DNA from: Ascidia mentula | Lineage: Eukaryota > Chordata > Ascidiacea > Phlebobranchia > Ascidiidae | DNA length: 64,000 nucleotides | Assembly: GCA_947561715.1 (NCBI GenBank) | Contig: OX387202.1 | Coordinates: 1,240,001-1,304,000, forward strand | Direction of reading: 5' to 3' | Part shown: in pieces, positions 1 through 12,190 of the stretch | Position numbering within the stretch: the first letter of the stretch is position 1 | Layout of the letters: the number at the start of each line of letters is the position of its first letter | Program-made: the position numbers and the translations under genes | The notes under the pieces: generated by a model | What the model saw: only the letters and a program-made list of their open reading frames with translations | Database searches by the model: none | Told to the model about the DNA's origin: nothing

Positions 1-640
1 AATCCAAGCCAAACAAACTTGGAGGAAATAAGCTGCTTATGATGATGCGGATAGACGGGTGAGAATGTCCATGAATAACGTCAATCACATCCATGCTTCT
101 GGGACGACCGACAATGGATTACCGAGTGACACCTTGCATAAAAGCTTAACACCTGGAATGGTAACGTCCTGAAGATGAAGCCCAAAGCTGTACGATGCGT
201 CTGTACCTCGTAGGTTGGTTGCACTGTTGACAAAGCTTCAAACTCGAAATCCAAGGTTGGCGTTTGCAAAGTAGACATGGTAGCATTCTAAAGGGCATCG
301 GCTGCTTTGTTACTTTTCCTGTTGATTTGCTGCACATCAGTGGTGAACTCCGATATCGCCGAAAGATGTCGCTGTTAGCGTGCAGACCAAGGCTCTGTGA
401 TTTTTTCCAAACCAAAAGTGAGAGGTTTATGGTTTGTGTACGCAGTAAAATTTCGACCATCAATAAAGTATTGTAAACATCAAATAGCTGAGTGAAGTAC
501 CAACAGTTCACGATCAAATACGCTGTACTTGATTTCGGGCTTCCTCAGCTGACGCCTGAAGAACGCAAGTGGCTGCCAGTTGCCGTCGATAAACTTAGAT
601 GGTCAGAAATCGAAATATACAAACATCAACCATTAAGTTT
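1..640 (-). mobile_element. Gypsy (CsRn1-like) fossil fragment, RNase H to integrase start
   Basis: Minus-strand translation shows the RNase H signature of a Ty3/gypsy pol, the linker after it and the start of the integrase zinc-binding region (a VIHG-SHPSIR-like stretch near 1-70). The element is broken and incomplete and continues off the left edge. The same family recurs on the minus strand at 6060-7480, 13590-13830, 15917-16340, 22730-23690, 25715-25900, 26440-26990 and 28614-28830. The CsRn1-like label is by resemblance. No LTRs were seen for this family. Confidence 0.7.
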
Positions 641-802
641 TCAGCGTAACGAGACAGTTATTTATATCGGTAGAAAAAATATTTATGTCAAAGTTAAATA
701 ATTATTATTGTTTTTTTCCGGTTGCCAAACTGTAGTTTCAATACCACCCATTTGTATTTTTGTTATTCATACCATGTTTTACTTGGATATTATTTCATGC
801 AG

Positions 803-964
803 CTGAAGATGCTCAAACTCTCGGGCAACAATATAGAAGACCATGGTGCGGTGTACGTAGCAGACTGCATTCAAAACATTGAACAAGTGGATCTGCGTGA
901 ATGCGGCCTGACAAGCGCTTGTGCCAAACATCTATTCGAGAAGATTAAACTGCTGAAGAAACCG
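803..964 (+). CDS. LRR exon, copy A (NLR-type leucine-rich repeats)
   Basis: The exon is 162 bases, phase 0 on both sides, with acceptor ...catgcag and donor gtgagt. It encodes 54 residues forming two ribonuclease-inhibitor-type repeats: LKMLKLSGNNIEDHGA, then VDLRECGLTSACAKHL. LxLxxNxIxDxGA spacing of this kind is typical of the C-terminal repeats of NLR proteins, which sense ligands in the cytoplasm. Near-identical exons of the same length and phase lie at 7619-7780, 15038-15199 and 24411-24572. A pre-LRR exon follows at 1192-1458. All remain open, which argues against a long-dead pseudogene, but no transcript can be seen here. No NACHT domain is in the window. Confidence 0.82.
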
Positions 965-1191
965 GTGAGTGATTTCCTGTCTGTCCAAAGCAACAATATT
1001 TATGTTTGTATTGCAATGCAAAAACGTGCACGAAAATGTCAGCGTACTAGAGGTGTTATGCGTTAGGTTTATTTGTTTTATAAGAGGAGCCGAGTGACGC
1101 AAAACAATACAACCAATAAAGCAGGGTCACATTTCAGGTAATTTTGGAAAATTAAGTTGATTTTCAATTAAAACGTTCTGTCACGATGCAG

Positions 1192-1458
1192 GATTCAAGC
1201 TCTACTAATTTGATATTTCTGAAATGTACGAAGGAAGCTAAGAAGAAGCTGCTGAAGAATCTCGCATCGTCGTACATGGGGAAACCGACCAAGCAATCGA
1301 TACTTCGATGCTGCAGTTGGGCTCATGAAGCGAACGATGAGGAGATAACTTCAATCGTGTCCTCCTTACTCCCTGATGAGATCGACCTCAGTTTCTCATC
1401 ACTCCTCCCGACCGACCTCGAGAATCTCACCTTCGTGATTCAAAAGAGAAGCAAACCG
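1192..1458 (+). CDS. Pre-LRR exon, copy A (helical region before NLR repeats)
   Basis: The exon is 267 bases and phase 0, with acceptor gatgcag and donor gtaaga. Its 89 residues begin DSSSTNLIFLKC and end LENLTFVIQKRSKP. The ending resembles the stretch just before the first LRR in NLR proteins (DLxxLxFVLxxSxxPV followed by a repeat), so I infer the helical domain between NACHT and the repeats. In gene order it should precede LRR exons, and the next one downstream is 7619-7780 in copy B. The LRR exon at 803-964 lies upstream, as expected if the tandem duplication unit begins inside the gene. A copy at 8008-8274 differs at 7 bases, several of them replacing residues. Confidence 0.7.
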
Positions 1459-2529
1459 GTAAGATGTTGTTTGTGTATTTTTATACCAGTGAGATATTAG
1501 TCCAGTTGTGAGACTTTGTAACGTAAATAAAAATTTTTCATGAGTGACAAATTATAAATACAAATTATACAATACTTGACTGCCAGGGATTTGGGCACAA
1601 ATGCAAGTGTTTTCCAACTAATGGACCGTTACCCCCAAATGGGTCAAATGCTATTTATTTTTGGTGGCGGAAATGTGTGGGTGTATTTTGTTTTCTTTCA
1701 TAATAACATCGATTAAACCCAGTTGTTGCAAGGAATGTACTTGAACAAAAAAAATTAATCAATTGAAATTTGCAAGGGATTGGTTGTTCGTGTTTGTGGC
1801 ATAATATACTTTAAGTTGTTTTTGTTATTCAAGGTTTCCTAAATTTCTGCATGTTTTTGTCGGAATAATGAAGCATGCTGCAATTATTGAAAGGGGGGCG
1901 CTAATGAAAATGAATGGAATTATCAGAGCACAGGACGAAAATAGTTAAGAAACCAAACTGCTTTAATGTTTGTTTTTGTTTTCGTTACAATACCCAGTTG
2001 GTAAACATGTATGTTTCCGGTCGTGACTGGTTCTTTAATTTCTCCAGAATCTACCCTTTTAGTTGGCATTGTACTCTGTCAGCGACACCAATTCATTTTG
2101 ATAATAAGTTAATGTTATTAGATGTTTCAAATTGAAGTCAACTGATTTGTTAGCAATATTGAACAATTGATTTCGAATGCACGGGCATTCTCAGTTTCTG
2201 CAAATACGAAATTACCAGGAAACACAGGAAGCTATACGGGAATTGGTAAAATAAGAAAAAAAATTAAATAATAAATATAATGGAATAAATAAATCAAAGT
2301 AAAAAGCAAAAAGCCCTGTACTACTGCCTTCCCTGTGCACTTCACTGCAATGGAAGGCGTTGTTGCTCTAGTGGCGCTAAGATAAAATTGGGCGAATGGC
2401 GTGAACACGCAACGCAACAACACCTGCAGCACGAACGTAAACACAACACATGTGAACGTACATTGGGCCATGATAAAAACCAATGAACAGAATTACGTTG
2501 CAACCGAAGGACATAGCAATAAAACGTCA
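1459..2529. other. Noncoding, part of duplicated unit
   Basis: No credible coding region is seen here. The stretch is repeated at about 8275-9350 in copy B. Short open frames are not supported by splice signals or a recognisable domain. Confidence 0.6.
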
Positions 2530-3340
2530 AGATATTATTCCACGAATTCTGGGAGTGATCATTTTTTGGACTTGATTAAGGTTTAACCATTTGGCTTCGA
2601 AAACATCCAGTCTGTTGACCATCGGTTGTTCCACAAATGTCACTGCAAAAGAGCTGTGAATGGGCTTGTGTTGAACTGACGAGGGGTGCGCGCTTTAATA
2701 ATGGTGGCGCAGGGCCGTCTTTTCGGTACTCCCCGTTTTGCCTATTTTCACGTTCCAATCTGACCTATATTGCGTCCATCGTTTTGAGAAACTATTTTTT
2801 GTCTGACCAACGTACTGCTCATGGCAGATTTGGCACGATGCAACATAAATGCCATAACTTGCACAGGTTAGATGTTGCGTTAATTTGTATTGTTTTTTTC
2901 GTCGTTAAATTGGTCGTTTCAATAACCATAGATTTAGGGTTGCCATGGTGTCCGCACATTGGGCACCGTCTGCAAGCGTAACTCCCCGCGAGACTGCTGC
3001 AGTCTGTTTGCAATGCCAGTTGCCGGTAATTGGTCAGAATATTTCCCAAAGACGGCGGTCGTTTGCAAACAATTCTTGCTTGGCTTTTCAATTCTTTCTC
3101 TTTATGCGTTAGTTTGTGCACTTGAGGAATGGCGGTGCCCCAAGCAATCATTGAGATTTTGCCCTTTTCGGTGGCATCACGAAAGCGTTGTGTCCAAGTT
3201 CGTGCCTCTGCAATATTTGCATTAATAGCCTTACAAATAGCCTCAGAAACTCTACGGAAGTGTTACCATCCTTGATGCGCATTTGACGGAACTCAATCCG
3301 CAGTCCTGCAGATGAAAATGCTTACGGTCTTGAGTCGAAA
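2530..3340 (-). mobile_element. Penelope-like element fragment (linker and GIY-YIG part), copy A
   Basis: Minus-strand translation at 2819-3151 gives a run with AWGTAIP..LTHKEKELK, RPPSLGNILTNYRQLAL and a CRRCPMCGHHG cluster. This parallels the linker of the intact PLE at 44760-47606 (KLTEKERSLK, RPPTLSCILTNYKRIAL, CGHCSLCGCHG). Lower coordinates hold the remnant of the GIY-YIG endonuclease tail. The frame is interrupted more than once and the RT domain is absent, so this is a dead fragment. It is duplicated at 9350-10340. Confidence 0.8.
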
Positions 3341-3344
3341 ATTC

Positions 3345-4640
3345 TCACGCATTTATTTGAAACGATTCGATGTCCATACGATTACACCTGTAGTTTTCTT
3401 TGCCCAGAATTGTTTTTAAATCCAACTTAAGCCTCGTAACATACATGTGATGTGAAAGCGTTGTTTCCATGGACATCAGGCAGTTAATCTGCAACAAAGC
3501 TTCGCTCGTAACTTTAATAATACTGTAATGTTTAAGATCAAACGACAATCATGTAACCCACATATTAGAGTGATGTACATTAGCTCGGTTTAAAGGGAGG
3601 TCCCCGAATTACTGATGTGAACCATATTACAAGTGTGTCTGTTAGGTAAACAAGTCGGCGTCTGTAATTGAGTTTGGTGAAAACTTCCTTTTAACGCCTA
3701 TATCGCGGTTAACGGTTGTGGCTGGCGATGCATGACGGTCGCGTATTCACACCTGCAGTGCAATTGGCGCCAACGCTGCAAATCAATTCAACATCTAAAA
3801 TACCATGAACGTCTTTATGTCGTAAATACGTTGGTAGGAAACTTCATTTAGTTTTATTAAGCGACAAAAACGTTGTTATTATCGATTAACTTAATATTCA
3901 ACAAATTAATCATGTTCAGAGCGTTTACTTAGAACATATGTGTTATTTAGTTCGCTATTGCTGTTGTAACAGAGAAATGACGATGTTAGTGGCACTGATC
4001 TAGAAGATTTTTTAAACCAAACGATTTTATTATAGCCAAAAATTAATTAACGCAAGGCAAATTAATCCATTGCGAACAGTATTAATACATGCTAACCGTG
4101 ACTGGTGTGAATTTCGTTTGGAATTTTATTTCAATAATGAACTGCGTGATATTTTAAAATAATAATAATGATTATCGTATTACGCTAGCGAATTCGCACC
4201 TAAAAATATTGTCAACGTTATTAAGATTTCTCAAAAGATCATGGTTGAATTGGGGAAACTATAAAAAAAATGGACCAACATCGTTGCATAATTTAACACA
4301 ACAACACGGCGCTAAACGAGGTCACAGTGTTTGTGCATTGTTTGCGCAGAGTACTTTTTAACAGAAAAAAACATCAACGGTAAATTGAAGGAGAAAAAGA
4401 AAAAAAACAATTTTTACTGGCGAGAAATCGGCATCGAACACAAATTACTTGGGTTAAAGTCAAGCACGACCACTTTCCATTACAAAAACATTTAGTTCGT
4501 TTGCACGATCGATTTTCGATTCAATTGTTCTTGCCGATTTTAAAGTCAACACAAAGTCTGTTATGTTGTCTATGAGCATATTTACATTTATATGTGGTGA
4601 TTTAATTGAGGTGTGTTAAACCAAAAATAAAACGACAGAG
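3345..4640. other. Noncoding, part of duplicated unit
   Basis: No gene is seen. The stretch is shared with 10380-12000 of copy B, apart from an insertion there. It contains A+T-rich tracts and no recognisable domain. Confidence 0.6.
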
Positions 4641-4831
4641 ATGTTGCAAAAAGAGTTCATTTGCACAACCACTTGTAACAATTGTTCGGTCGTCGGGTTT
4701 CGGTCCAACTTGATTCCCAGTAACTCCTCATCGTCACGCATCGTTGGTATCACTGTCGCCAACCATAACACTTACCTGGGAACAACCGGTTGTCTGTTCG
4801 TCCAAAGTTTTATCGCAGCTTTGACGCGAAC

Positions 4832-5525
4832 TCATTTAACATGTTCACATGAGACGTCCGCTCAATCCCATTCAATGCCCGAGCAAAGTCATTAGGTTTT
4901 CACGCAGGTTTCACGCGAACTCATCCAACATGTTCACATGATACGTCCGCTCATTCCAATTGACATCCCGATCAAAGTCATTAAGTTTTATCGCAGGTTT
5001 CACGCGAACTCATCCAACATGTTCACATGATACGTCCGCTCATTCCAATTGACATCCCGATCAAAGTCATTAAGTTTTATCGCAGGTTTCACGCGAACTC
5101 ATCCAACATGTTCACATGATACGTCCGCTCATTCCCATTGACATCCCGATCAAAGTCATTAAGTTTTATCGCAGGTTTCACGCGAACTCATCCAACATGT
5201 TCACATGATACGTCCGCTCATTCCCATTTACACCGCGAGCAAATTCATTAAGTTTTATCGTAGGTTTCACGCGAACTCATCCAACATGTTTACATGATAC
5301 GTCCGATCATCCCCATTGACATCCCGAGCAAAGTCATTAGGTTTTCACGCACGTTTCACGCGAACTCATCCAACATGTTCACAAGATGCGTCCGCTCATT
5401 CCCATTGACATCCCGAGCAAATCATTAAGTTTTATCGCAGGTTTCACGCGAACTCATCCAACATGTTCACATGATGCGTCCGCTCATTCCCATTGACATC
5501 CCGAGCAAAGTCATTAAGTTTTATC
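4832..5525. repeat. 89-base minisatellite, about 8 units (copy A)
   Basis: The phrase tcatccaacatgttcacat recurs at 4921, 5010, 5099, 5188, 5277, 5366 and 5454, with a diverged first unit at 4832. The period is 89 bases, with one unit of 88. Each unit also holds cgtccgctcattcccattga. Since 89 is not a multiple of three, the open frames across the array are incidental. The same array is longer in copy B (12191-13140). Confidence 0.95.
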
Positions 5526-6059
5526 GTGTAACACAAACCGAGTCTTGTTGAAGTAGCTTACTATAATTAGTGACGTTGGTATTTTCACATACGCTATGTT
5601 CAGTACAAATCTGTTCAACTGTTGGCTCACAGATCTTCCATTCAGCAAATTGAAGGGAGGAAACCCCGTCGATTCTTACGAAACAAAAGCAATGGTTGAA
5701 GTGTATTTGGATCCATCCTGGAACGTAATCACAATTGTCCAATCGTCCGGACAAGTTTTTCTCAAATTAGGTTTTCTCAGTCCTAACGAACCCAAGTGAT
5801 TTTAGGGGTTAGCGAAGATTTCTTCTTACATCGTGCGAAATTACCTTGTCTTGTTTTGGTAGCATAAATTCAAGTAAATTTTTAATTGCATCCTTTGACT
5901 TTTTGTCAGACTAATGCGGTTACAGCTTTTCTTTCGAGCGCCTCTGAAAGAGTTTAAATTCATGCAAACAGCGGTTCAGCAAAAACAGATACGAAAAAGG
6001 CACACTACACGCTTCGGTGCACACAGTTTGTGGAACGTTCAGTCAGGTCGCCACAGGAT

Positions 6060-7480
6060 CCCTCCAGTGGCGGGCAGTCGTCACGCCTGGTAACGTTCTG
6101 GTGGGCATACGTGACGTCGAGGTCTTCCCGGCGGCTTGGGTTGCGCTACCTGAACTGGCACGGACAAGTCATCGTGCTCTGTTTCCAGCCGATTGATGGA
6201 TACGTGTTGGTCGCGACCGCCAATATCAAGTGTAAACGTCTTGGCTGCTCGTTGCAACACCTTATAGGTACCGTAAGACGCAGTTAAAGAGGTCAGTGGG
6301 TGTCTCGTCGTGACGCATTTTGGAACGCTTACGCAAACCTTGTTATGTCTCGACATGGGCGTCGGAAGCAGCTGAGATCTTCGGAGTGCAAGCAAAAGTG
6401 ATGTGGGTTCATTTGCTGAAATGAATTGCTCAGCAACAGCCAATGTTGAGCCATAAACCATCTCCGCTGAAGTTGTCTGCAAATCAAGTTTTGAGGTAAT
6501 TCGTATTCCCAACAACACCCAAGGTAGGCATGTGGGCTGTAATACGGAAACGGGATATCCAATGGTAGATGAAATCGCGTGCGCACGCAATCCTGCGTGG
6601 GAATTGCCTCTGGCCAGCGAGTAAAACGGTCTACCACCGTGAGTAAATACATCTTGCCTTGACATTGTGGTAATGGCCCAACTATGTAAATGTTGACACA
6701 AATGAAACGGTTTGACGGACGTGGATATTCCTTTCACGACGCTTTGATGTGCAGTTGTACTTTGGCTCGCTGGCATAAGAGTCACTGCCTCACCCATGGA
6801 CCCGCTTCCTTGCGCAATCCATGCCAAACAAACTTGGAGGTAATAAGCTGCTTATGATGATGCGGATAGATGGGTGAGAATGTCCATGAATAACGTCAAT
6901 CACATCCATGCTTCTGGGACGACCGACAGTGGATTACCGAGTGACACCTCGCATAAAAGCTTAACACCTGGAATGGTAACGTCCTGAAGATGAAGCCCAA
7001 AGCTGTACGATGCGTCTGTACCTCGTAGGTTGGTTGCACTGTTGACAAAGCTTCAAACTCGAAATCCAAGGTTGGCGTTTGCAAAGCAGACATGGTTGCA
7101 TTCTAAAGGGCATCGGCTGCTTTGTTACTTTTCCTGTTGATTTGCTGCACATCAGTGATGAACTCCGATATCGCCGAAAGATGTCCTTGTTAGCGTGCAG
7201 ACCAAGGCTCTGTGATTTTTTCCAAACCAAAAGTGAGAGGTTTATGGTTTGTGTACGCAGTAAAATTTCGACCATCAATAAAGTATTGTAAACATCAAAT
7301 TGCTGAGTGAAGTACCAACAGTTCACGATCAAATACGCTGTACTTGATTTCGGGCTTCCTCAGCTAAAGGCTGAAGAACGCAAGTGGCTGCCAGTTGCCG
7401 TCGATAAACTTAGATGGTCAGAAATCGGAATATACAAACATCAACCATTAAGTTTTCTGCGTAACGAGACAGTTATTTAT
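6060..7480 (-). mobile_element. Gypsy (CsRn1-like) fossil fragment, RNase H to integrase C-terminus
   Basis: On the minus strand, from high to low coordinates, come RNase H remnants (about 7480-7080), the integrase start, the integrase core with YLLTVVDRFTRWPEAIP (near 6650), a WVLLGIRITSK stretch (near 6500) and a C-terminal LDIGGRDQHVSINRL segment (near 6200). It is broken several times and has no LTRs or gag. The first 660 bases of the copy A fragment correspond to its right part. Confidence 0.8.
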
Positions 7481-7618
7481 ATCGGTAGAAAAAATATTTA
7501 TGTCAAAGTTAAATAATTATTATTGTTTTGTTTCGCGTTGCCAAACTGTAGTTTCAATACCACCCATTTGTATTGTTGTTATTCATACCATGTTTTACTT
7601 GGATATTATTTCATGCAG

Positions 7619-7780
7619 CTGGAGATGCTCAAACTCTCGGGCAACAATATAGAAGACCATGGCGCGGTTTACGTAGCAGACTGCATTCAAAACATTGAAC
7701 AAGTGGATCTGCGTGAATGCGGCCTGACAAGCGTTAGTGCCAAACATCTATTCGAGAAGATTAAACTGCTGAAGAAACCG
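7619..7780 (+). CDS. LRR exon, copy B
   Basis: This 162-base, phase 0 exon has acceptor catgcag and donor gtgagt. Its 54 residues begin LEMLKLSGNNIEDHGA and continue VDLRECGLTSVSAKHL, two ribonuclease-inhibitor-type repeats. It differs from copy A at 5 bases, including K to E at residue 2 and AC to VS in the second repeat. Because the pre-LRR exon of copy A ends in phase 0 and this one starts in phase 0, the two could be spliced together. That joining is inference. Confidence 0.82.
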
Positions 7781-8007
7781 GTGAGTGATTTCCTGTTTGT
7801 CCAAAGCAACAATATTTATGTTTGTATTGCAATGCAAAAACATGCACGAAAATATCAGCGTACTAGAGGTGTTATGCGTTAGGTTTATTTGTTTCATAAG
7901 AGGAGCCGAGTGACGCAAAACAATACAACCAATAAAGCAGGGTCACATTTCAGGTCACTTTGGAAAATTAAGTTGAGTTTCAATTAAAACGTTCTGTCAC
8001 GATGCAG

Positions 8008-8274
8008 GATTCAAGCTCTAATAATTTGATTTTTCTGAAATGTACGAAGGAAGCTAAGAAGAAGCTGCTGAAGAATCTCGCATCGTCGTACATGGGGAAA
8101 CCGACCAAGCAATCGATACTTCGATGCTGCAGCTGGGCTCATGAAGCGAACGATGAACAGATAACTTCAATCGTGTCCTCCTTACTCCCTGGTGAGATCG
8201 ACCTCAGTTTCTCATCACTCCTCCCGACCGACCTCGAGAATCTCACCTTCGTGATTCAAAGGAGAAGCAAACCG
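8008..8274 (+). CDS. Pre-LRR exon, copy B
   Basis: This is the second copy of the 267-base exon at 1192-1458, again phase 0 with acceptor gatgcag and donor gtaaga, and fully open. Replacements relative to copy A include T to N near the start, E to Q in the ANDEE stretch, D to G in LLPDEID and K to R near the end. The next plus-strand exon with matching phase is the LRR exon at 15038-15199. The function is inferred as the helical segment before NLR repeats. A tandemly repeated, independent gene start is the alternative. Confidence 0.68.
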
Positions 8275-9189
8275 GTAAGATGTTGTTTATGTATTTTTAT
8301 ACCAGTAAGATATTAGTCCAGTTGTGAGACTTCGTAACGTAAATGAAAATTTTTCATGAGTGACAAATTATAAATACAAATTATACAATACTTGACTGCC
8401 AGGGATTTAGGCACAAATGCAAGTGTTTTCCAACTAATGGACCGTTACCCCCAAATGGGTCAAATGCTATTTATTTTTGGTGGCGGAAATGTGAGGATGT
8501 ATTTGTTTTCTTTCATAATAACGTCGATTGAACCCAGTTGTTGCAAGGAATGTACTTGAACAAAAAAAATTAATCAATTGAAATTTGCAAGGGTTTGGTT
8601 GTTCGTGTTTGTGGCATAATATACTTTAAGTTGTTTTTGTTATTCAAGGTTTCATAAATTTCTGCATGTTTTTGTCGGAATGATGAAGCATGCTGCAATT
8701 ATTGAAAGGGGGACGCTAATAAAAATGAATGGAATTATTGAAGCACAGGACGAAAATAGTTAAGAAATTAAACTGCTTTAATGTTTGTTTTTGTTTTCGT
8801 TACAATACCCAGTTGGTAAACATGTATGTTTCCGGTCGTGACTGGTTCTTTAATTTCTCCAGAATCTACCCCTTTAGTTGGCATTGTACTCTGTCAGCGA
8901 CACCAATTCATTTTGATAATAAGTTAATGTTATCAGATGTTTCAAATTGAAGTCAACTGATTTATTAACAATATTGAACAATTGATTTCGAATGCACGGG
9001 CATTCTCAGTTTCTGCAAATACGAAATTACCAGGAAACACTGGAAGCTATACGGGAATTGGTAAAACAAGAAAAAAAATTAAATAATAAATATAATGGAA
9101 TAAATAAATCAAAGTAAAAAGCGAAAAGTCCTGTACTACTGCCTTCCCTATGCACTACACAGCAATGGAAGGCGTTGTGACTCCAGTTG

Positions 9190-10340
9190 CGTTAAGATAG
9201 AATTGGGCGAATGACGCAACACAACAACACACCAGCACGAACGTACGACGTAAACACAACACAGAACGTGATAAGAGCAATGATAAAACCAATGAACAGA
9301 ATTACGTTGCAACCGAAGGACGCATCAATTAAACATCTAGATGTTATTCCCCGAATTCTGGGAGTGATCATTTTTTGGACTTGCTTAGAGATTTTCCCAT
9401 TTGGCTTCGCAAACATCCAGTCTGTTGACCATCGGTTGTTCCACAAATGTCACTGGAAAAGAGCTGTCAATGTGCTGGTGTTGACCTGACGAGGGGTGCG
9501 CACCTAAATAATGGTGGCGCAGGGCCGTCTTTTCGGTACTCCCCGCTTTGCCTGTTGTCATGTTCCAATCTGACCTATGTTGCGTCCATCGTTTTGAGAA
9601 TTTATTTTTAGTCTGATCAGCGTACTGCTCATGACAGATTTGGCACGATGCAACGTAAATGCCATAACTTGCACAGGTTAGGTGTTGTGTTAGTTTGTAT
9701 TGTTTTTTTCGTCGTTAAATTGGTCGTTTCAATAACCATAGATTTATGGTTGCCATGGTGTCCGCACATTGGGCACCGTCTGCAAGCGTAACTCCCCGCG
9801 GGGCTGCTGCAGTCTGATTGCAATGCCAGTTGCCGGTAATTGTTCAAAATATTTCCTAAAGACATCGATCGTTTGTAAACAATTCTTGCTTGGCTTTTCA
9901 ATTCTTTCTCTTTGTGCGTTAGTTTAAGCATTTGAGGAAAGGCGGTGCCCCAAGCAATCATCGAGATTTGCCCTTTTCGATGGCATCACGCAAGCGCTGT
10001 GTCCAAGTTCGTGCCTCTGCAATATTTGCATTAATTGCCTTCTTCGAGAAGCCCGATTTGATACAATTGTCCTGAAGTTGATCCAGGCTTTGTTGGTAGT
10101 TGTCTTGTCTTTCATTCAGGCAATGCAAACGACAGACTTCACATAGAGTAATGGACTTGTAATTGTGTCCGGGTGATAATATGTTCCATGAAGGAAACAG
10201 CGATATTTTGCTGTCTCCTTAACAAAGTTTTGGTGACAAACCCAAAGCTAGATTCGCAATCCAGCACATGCCACACATCCAGAAACACTACGGAAGTGTT
10301 GTCTTCCTTGATGCGAATTTGACGGAACACAATCCGCAGT
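9190..10340 (-). mobile_element. Penelope-like element fragment, copy B
   Basis: It is longer than the copy A fragment. Minus-strand pieces show an RT-thumb-like stretch (NTSVVFLDVWHV, SSFGFVTK at about 10140-10330; compare ELEFLDVKHV, HPFGFVIK in the intact PLE), the linker with KLTHKEKELK and CRRCPMCGHHG (9629-9961), and a GIY-YIG tail remnant near 9380-9450. Several frame interruptions are present and the catalytic RT core is lacking. Confidence 0.8.
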
Positions 10341-12190
10341 TCTGCAGATGTAAATTCTTCCGATCGTTAGTCGAACATTCTTACGCATTTATTTGAAACG
10401 ATTCGATGTCCATGCGATCACACCTGTTGTTTTCTTTGCCCAGAATTGTTTTGAATCCAACTCACGCCCGTACTTTATGCATGATGTGAAAGCGTTGTTT
10501 CCATGGACATCAGGTTTGCTCGTAACTTGAATAATGCTGGAATGTTTCAGATCAAACGAAGATTATGTAACTCCCGTATTAGAGTGAAGTACATTACCTC
10601 GTTTTAATGGGAGGTCCCGGAAGTACTAATGTAAGGCATATTACAGGTGTGTCTTTTAGGCGTAAACAAATCGGCGTCGGTAATTGCACGCGCCTCGTCA
10701 GTGCTTCACGTTGTTAAAGAGTTTGGTGAAAACTTCCTTTTACGCCCATATCGCGATGGACGGTTGCGATTGGCGATGCATGACGGTCGCGTATTCACAC
10801 CTGCAGTGCGGTTGGCGCCAACGCGACAAATCATTTCAATATCTAAAACACCATGAGCGTCTTTGTGTCGTAAAAACTTTGGTACAAAACTTCATTTAGT
10901 TTTATTAAGCGACAAAACAAGTTGTTATTAACGATTAACTTAATATTCAACAAATTAATCATGTACAGAGCGTTACTTAGAACATATGTATTATTCAGTT
11001 CGCTATTACTGTTGCAACAGAAAAATGGCGATGTAAGTGGCACTGATCTGAAAGATTTTTTAAACCAAACGATTTTATTATAGCGAAAACTTAATTAACG
11101 CAAATATAAATAGATATATAATAAAGGCAATTTAATCCATTGCGATTAATAACAATACATCAAATTATATGCGCAAAAGAGCCATAATAATCAATGAGAG
11201 CTGCAGACAGGGTGTATACACGTATACATCAAATATTTTGTGATAACTTGTCACGAAACACACAATTTATGAATAAAAGCTGGTAAAACCATCTTAACTT
11301 AATCATAACAAGTCGAAGGAAAACAAGTTTCCAATCACTGCAGGTGACGGAAAAGTTGAAATCAGATTTAACTCCGTCGTCAACCGCTTCAAGCGAGAAA
11401 ATCACGCCGTCGTCAACCGCTGGTGTGAATGCTTTGACGCTTGCCGCGTTTAGAAAACCGCGCCCACAGCCGCTAACCGTGACTGGTGTGAATTTGGTGA
11501 TATTTTGAAATGATTATAACGAATATCGTATTACGCAAGCGAATTCGCACCTAAAAAGATAGTCAACGCTATCAAGATTTCTCAAAAGATCATGGTTGAA
11601 TGAAGGAAAAAGGGGAAAAAATGGACCAACATCGTTGTATAATTTAACACAATAACACGGCGCTAAACGAGGTCACAGTGTTTGTGCATTATTTGCGCTG
11701 AGTACTTTTTAACAGAAAAAAACATCAACGGTAAATTGAAGGAAGAAAAAGAAAAGCAACATGTTTTTTGGCGAGAAATCGGCATCGAACACAAATTACT
11801 TGGGTTAAAGTCATGCACGACCACTTTCCATTACAAAAACATTTAGTTCGTTTGTACGATCGATTTTCGATTCAATTGTTCTTGCCGATTTTAAAGCGAA
11901 CACAAAGTCTGTTATATTGTCTATTTGCATATAAGCATATTTACATTTATATGTGGTGATTAAATTGAGGTGTGTTAAACCAAAAAAACAACAGAGATGT
12001 TAAAAAATTGAAGAATCGTTTGCACAACCTCTTGTGACATTTGTTCGGTCGTCGGGTTTCGGTCCAACTTGATTCCCAGTAACTCCTCATCGTCACGCAT
12101 CGTTGGTATCACTGTCGCCAACCATAACACTTACCTGGGAGCAACCGGACGTCTGTTCGTCCAAAGTTTTATCGCAGGTTTCACTCGAAC
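10340..12190. other. Noncoding, with an insertion specific to copy B
   Basis: Most of this matches 3345-4830 in copy A. The segment at about 11104-11475 has no counterpart there. It begins with an A+T-rich junction and contains a truncated piece of the hammerhead-bearing repeat (AGCTGCAGACAGGGTGTATA near 11199), then short repeats of a ccgtcgtcaaccgct motif. No gene is seen. Confidence 0.6.

Larger units (their letters stand above)
1..6060. repeat. Tandem segmental duplication, copy A
   Basis: This block matches 6817-13600 base for base over long stretches, with an offset of about 6816 that grows to about 7600 because the minisatellite is longer in copy B and an insertion lies near 11.1-11.5 kb. 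Shared landmarks in order are a gypsy piece, a 162-base LRR exon, a 267-base pre-LRR exon, a minus-strand PLE piece, an 89-base minisatellite and the motif around 5580-5700. The left end of copy A is outside the window. By eye the LRR exon differs at 5 of 162 bases and the pre-LRR exon at 7 of 267, so the duplication is fairly recent. Confidence 0.9.

Noticed and set aside
4880-5520. Open frames across the 89-base arrays at 4.8 and 12.2 kb as repeat proteins
   Set aside because: The period is not a multiple of three, so successive units are read in different frames. There is no start context or domain, and the array behaves as a minisatellite.
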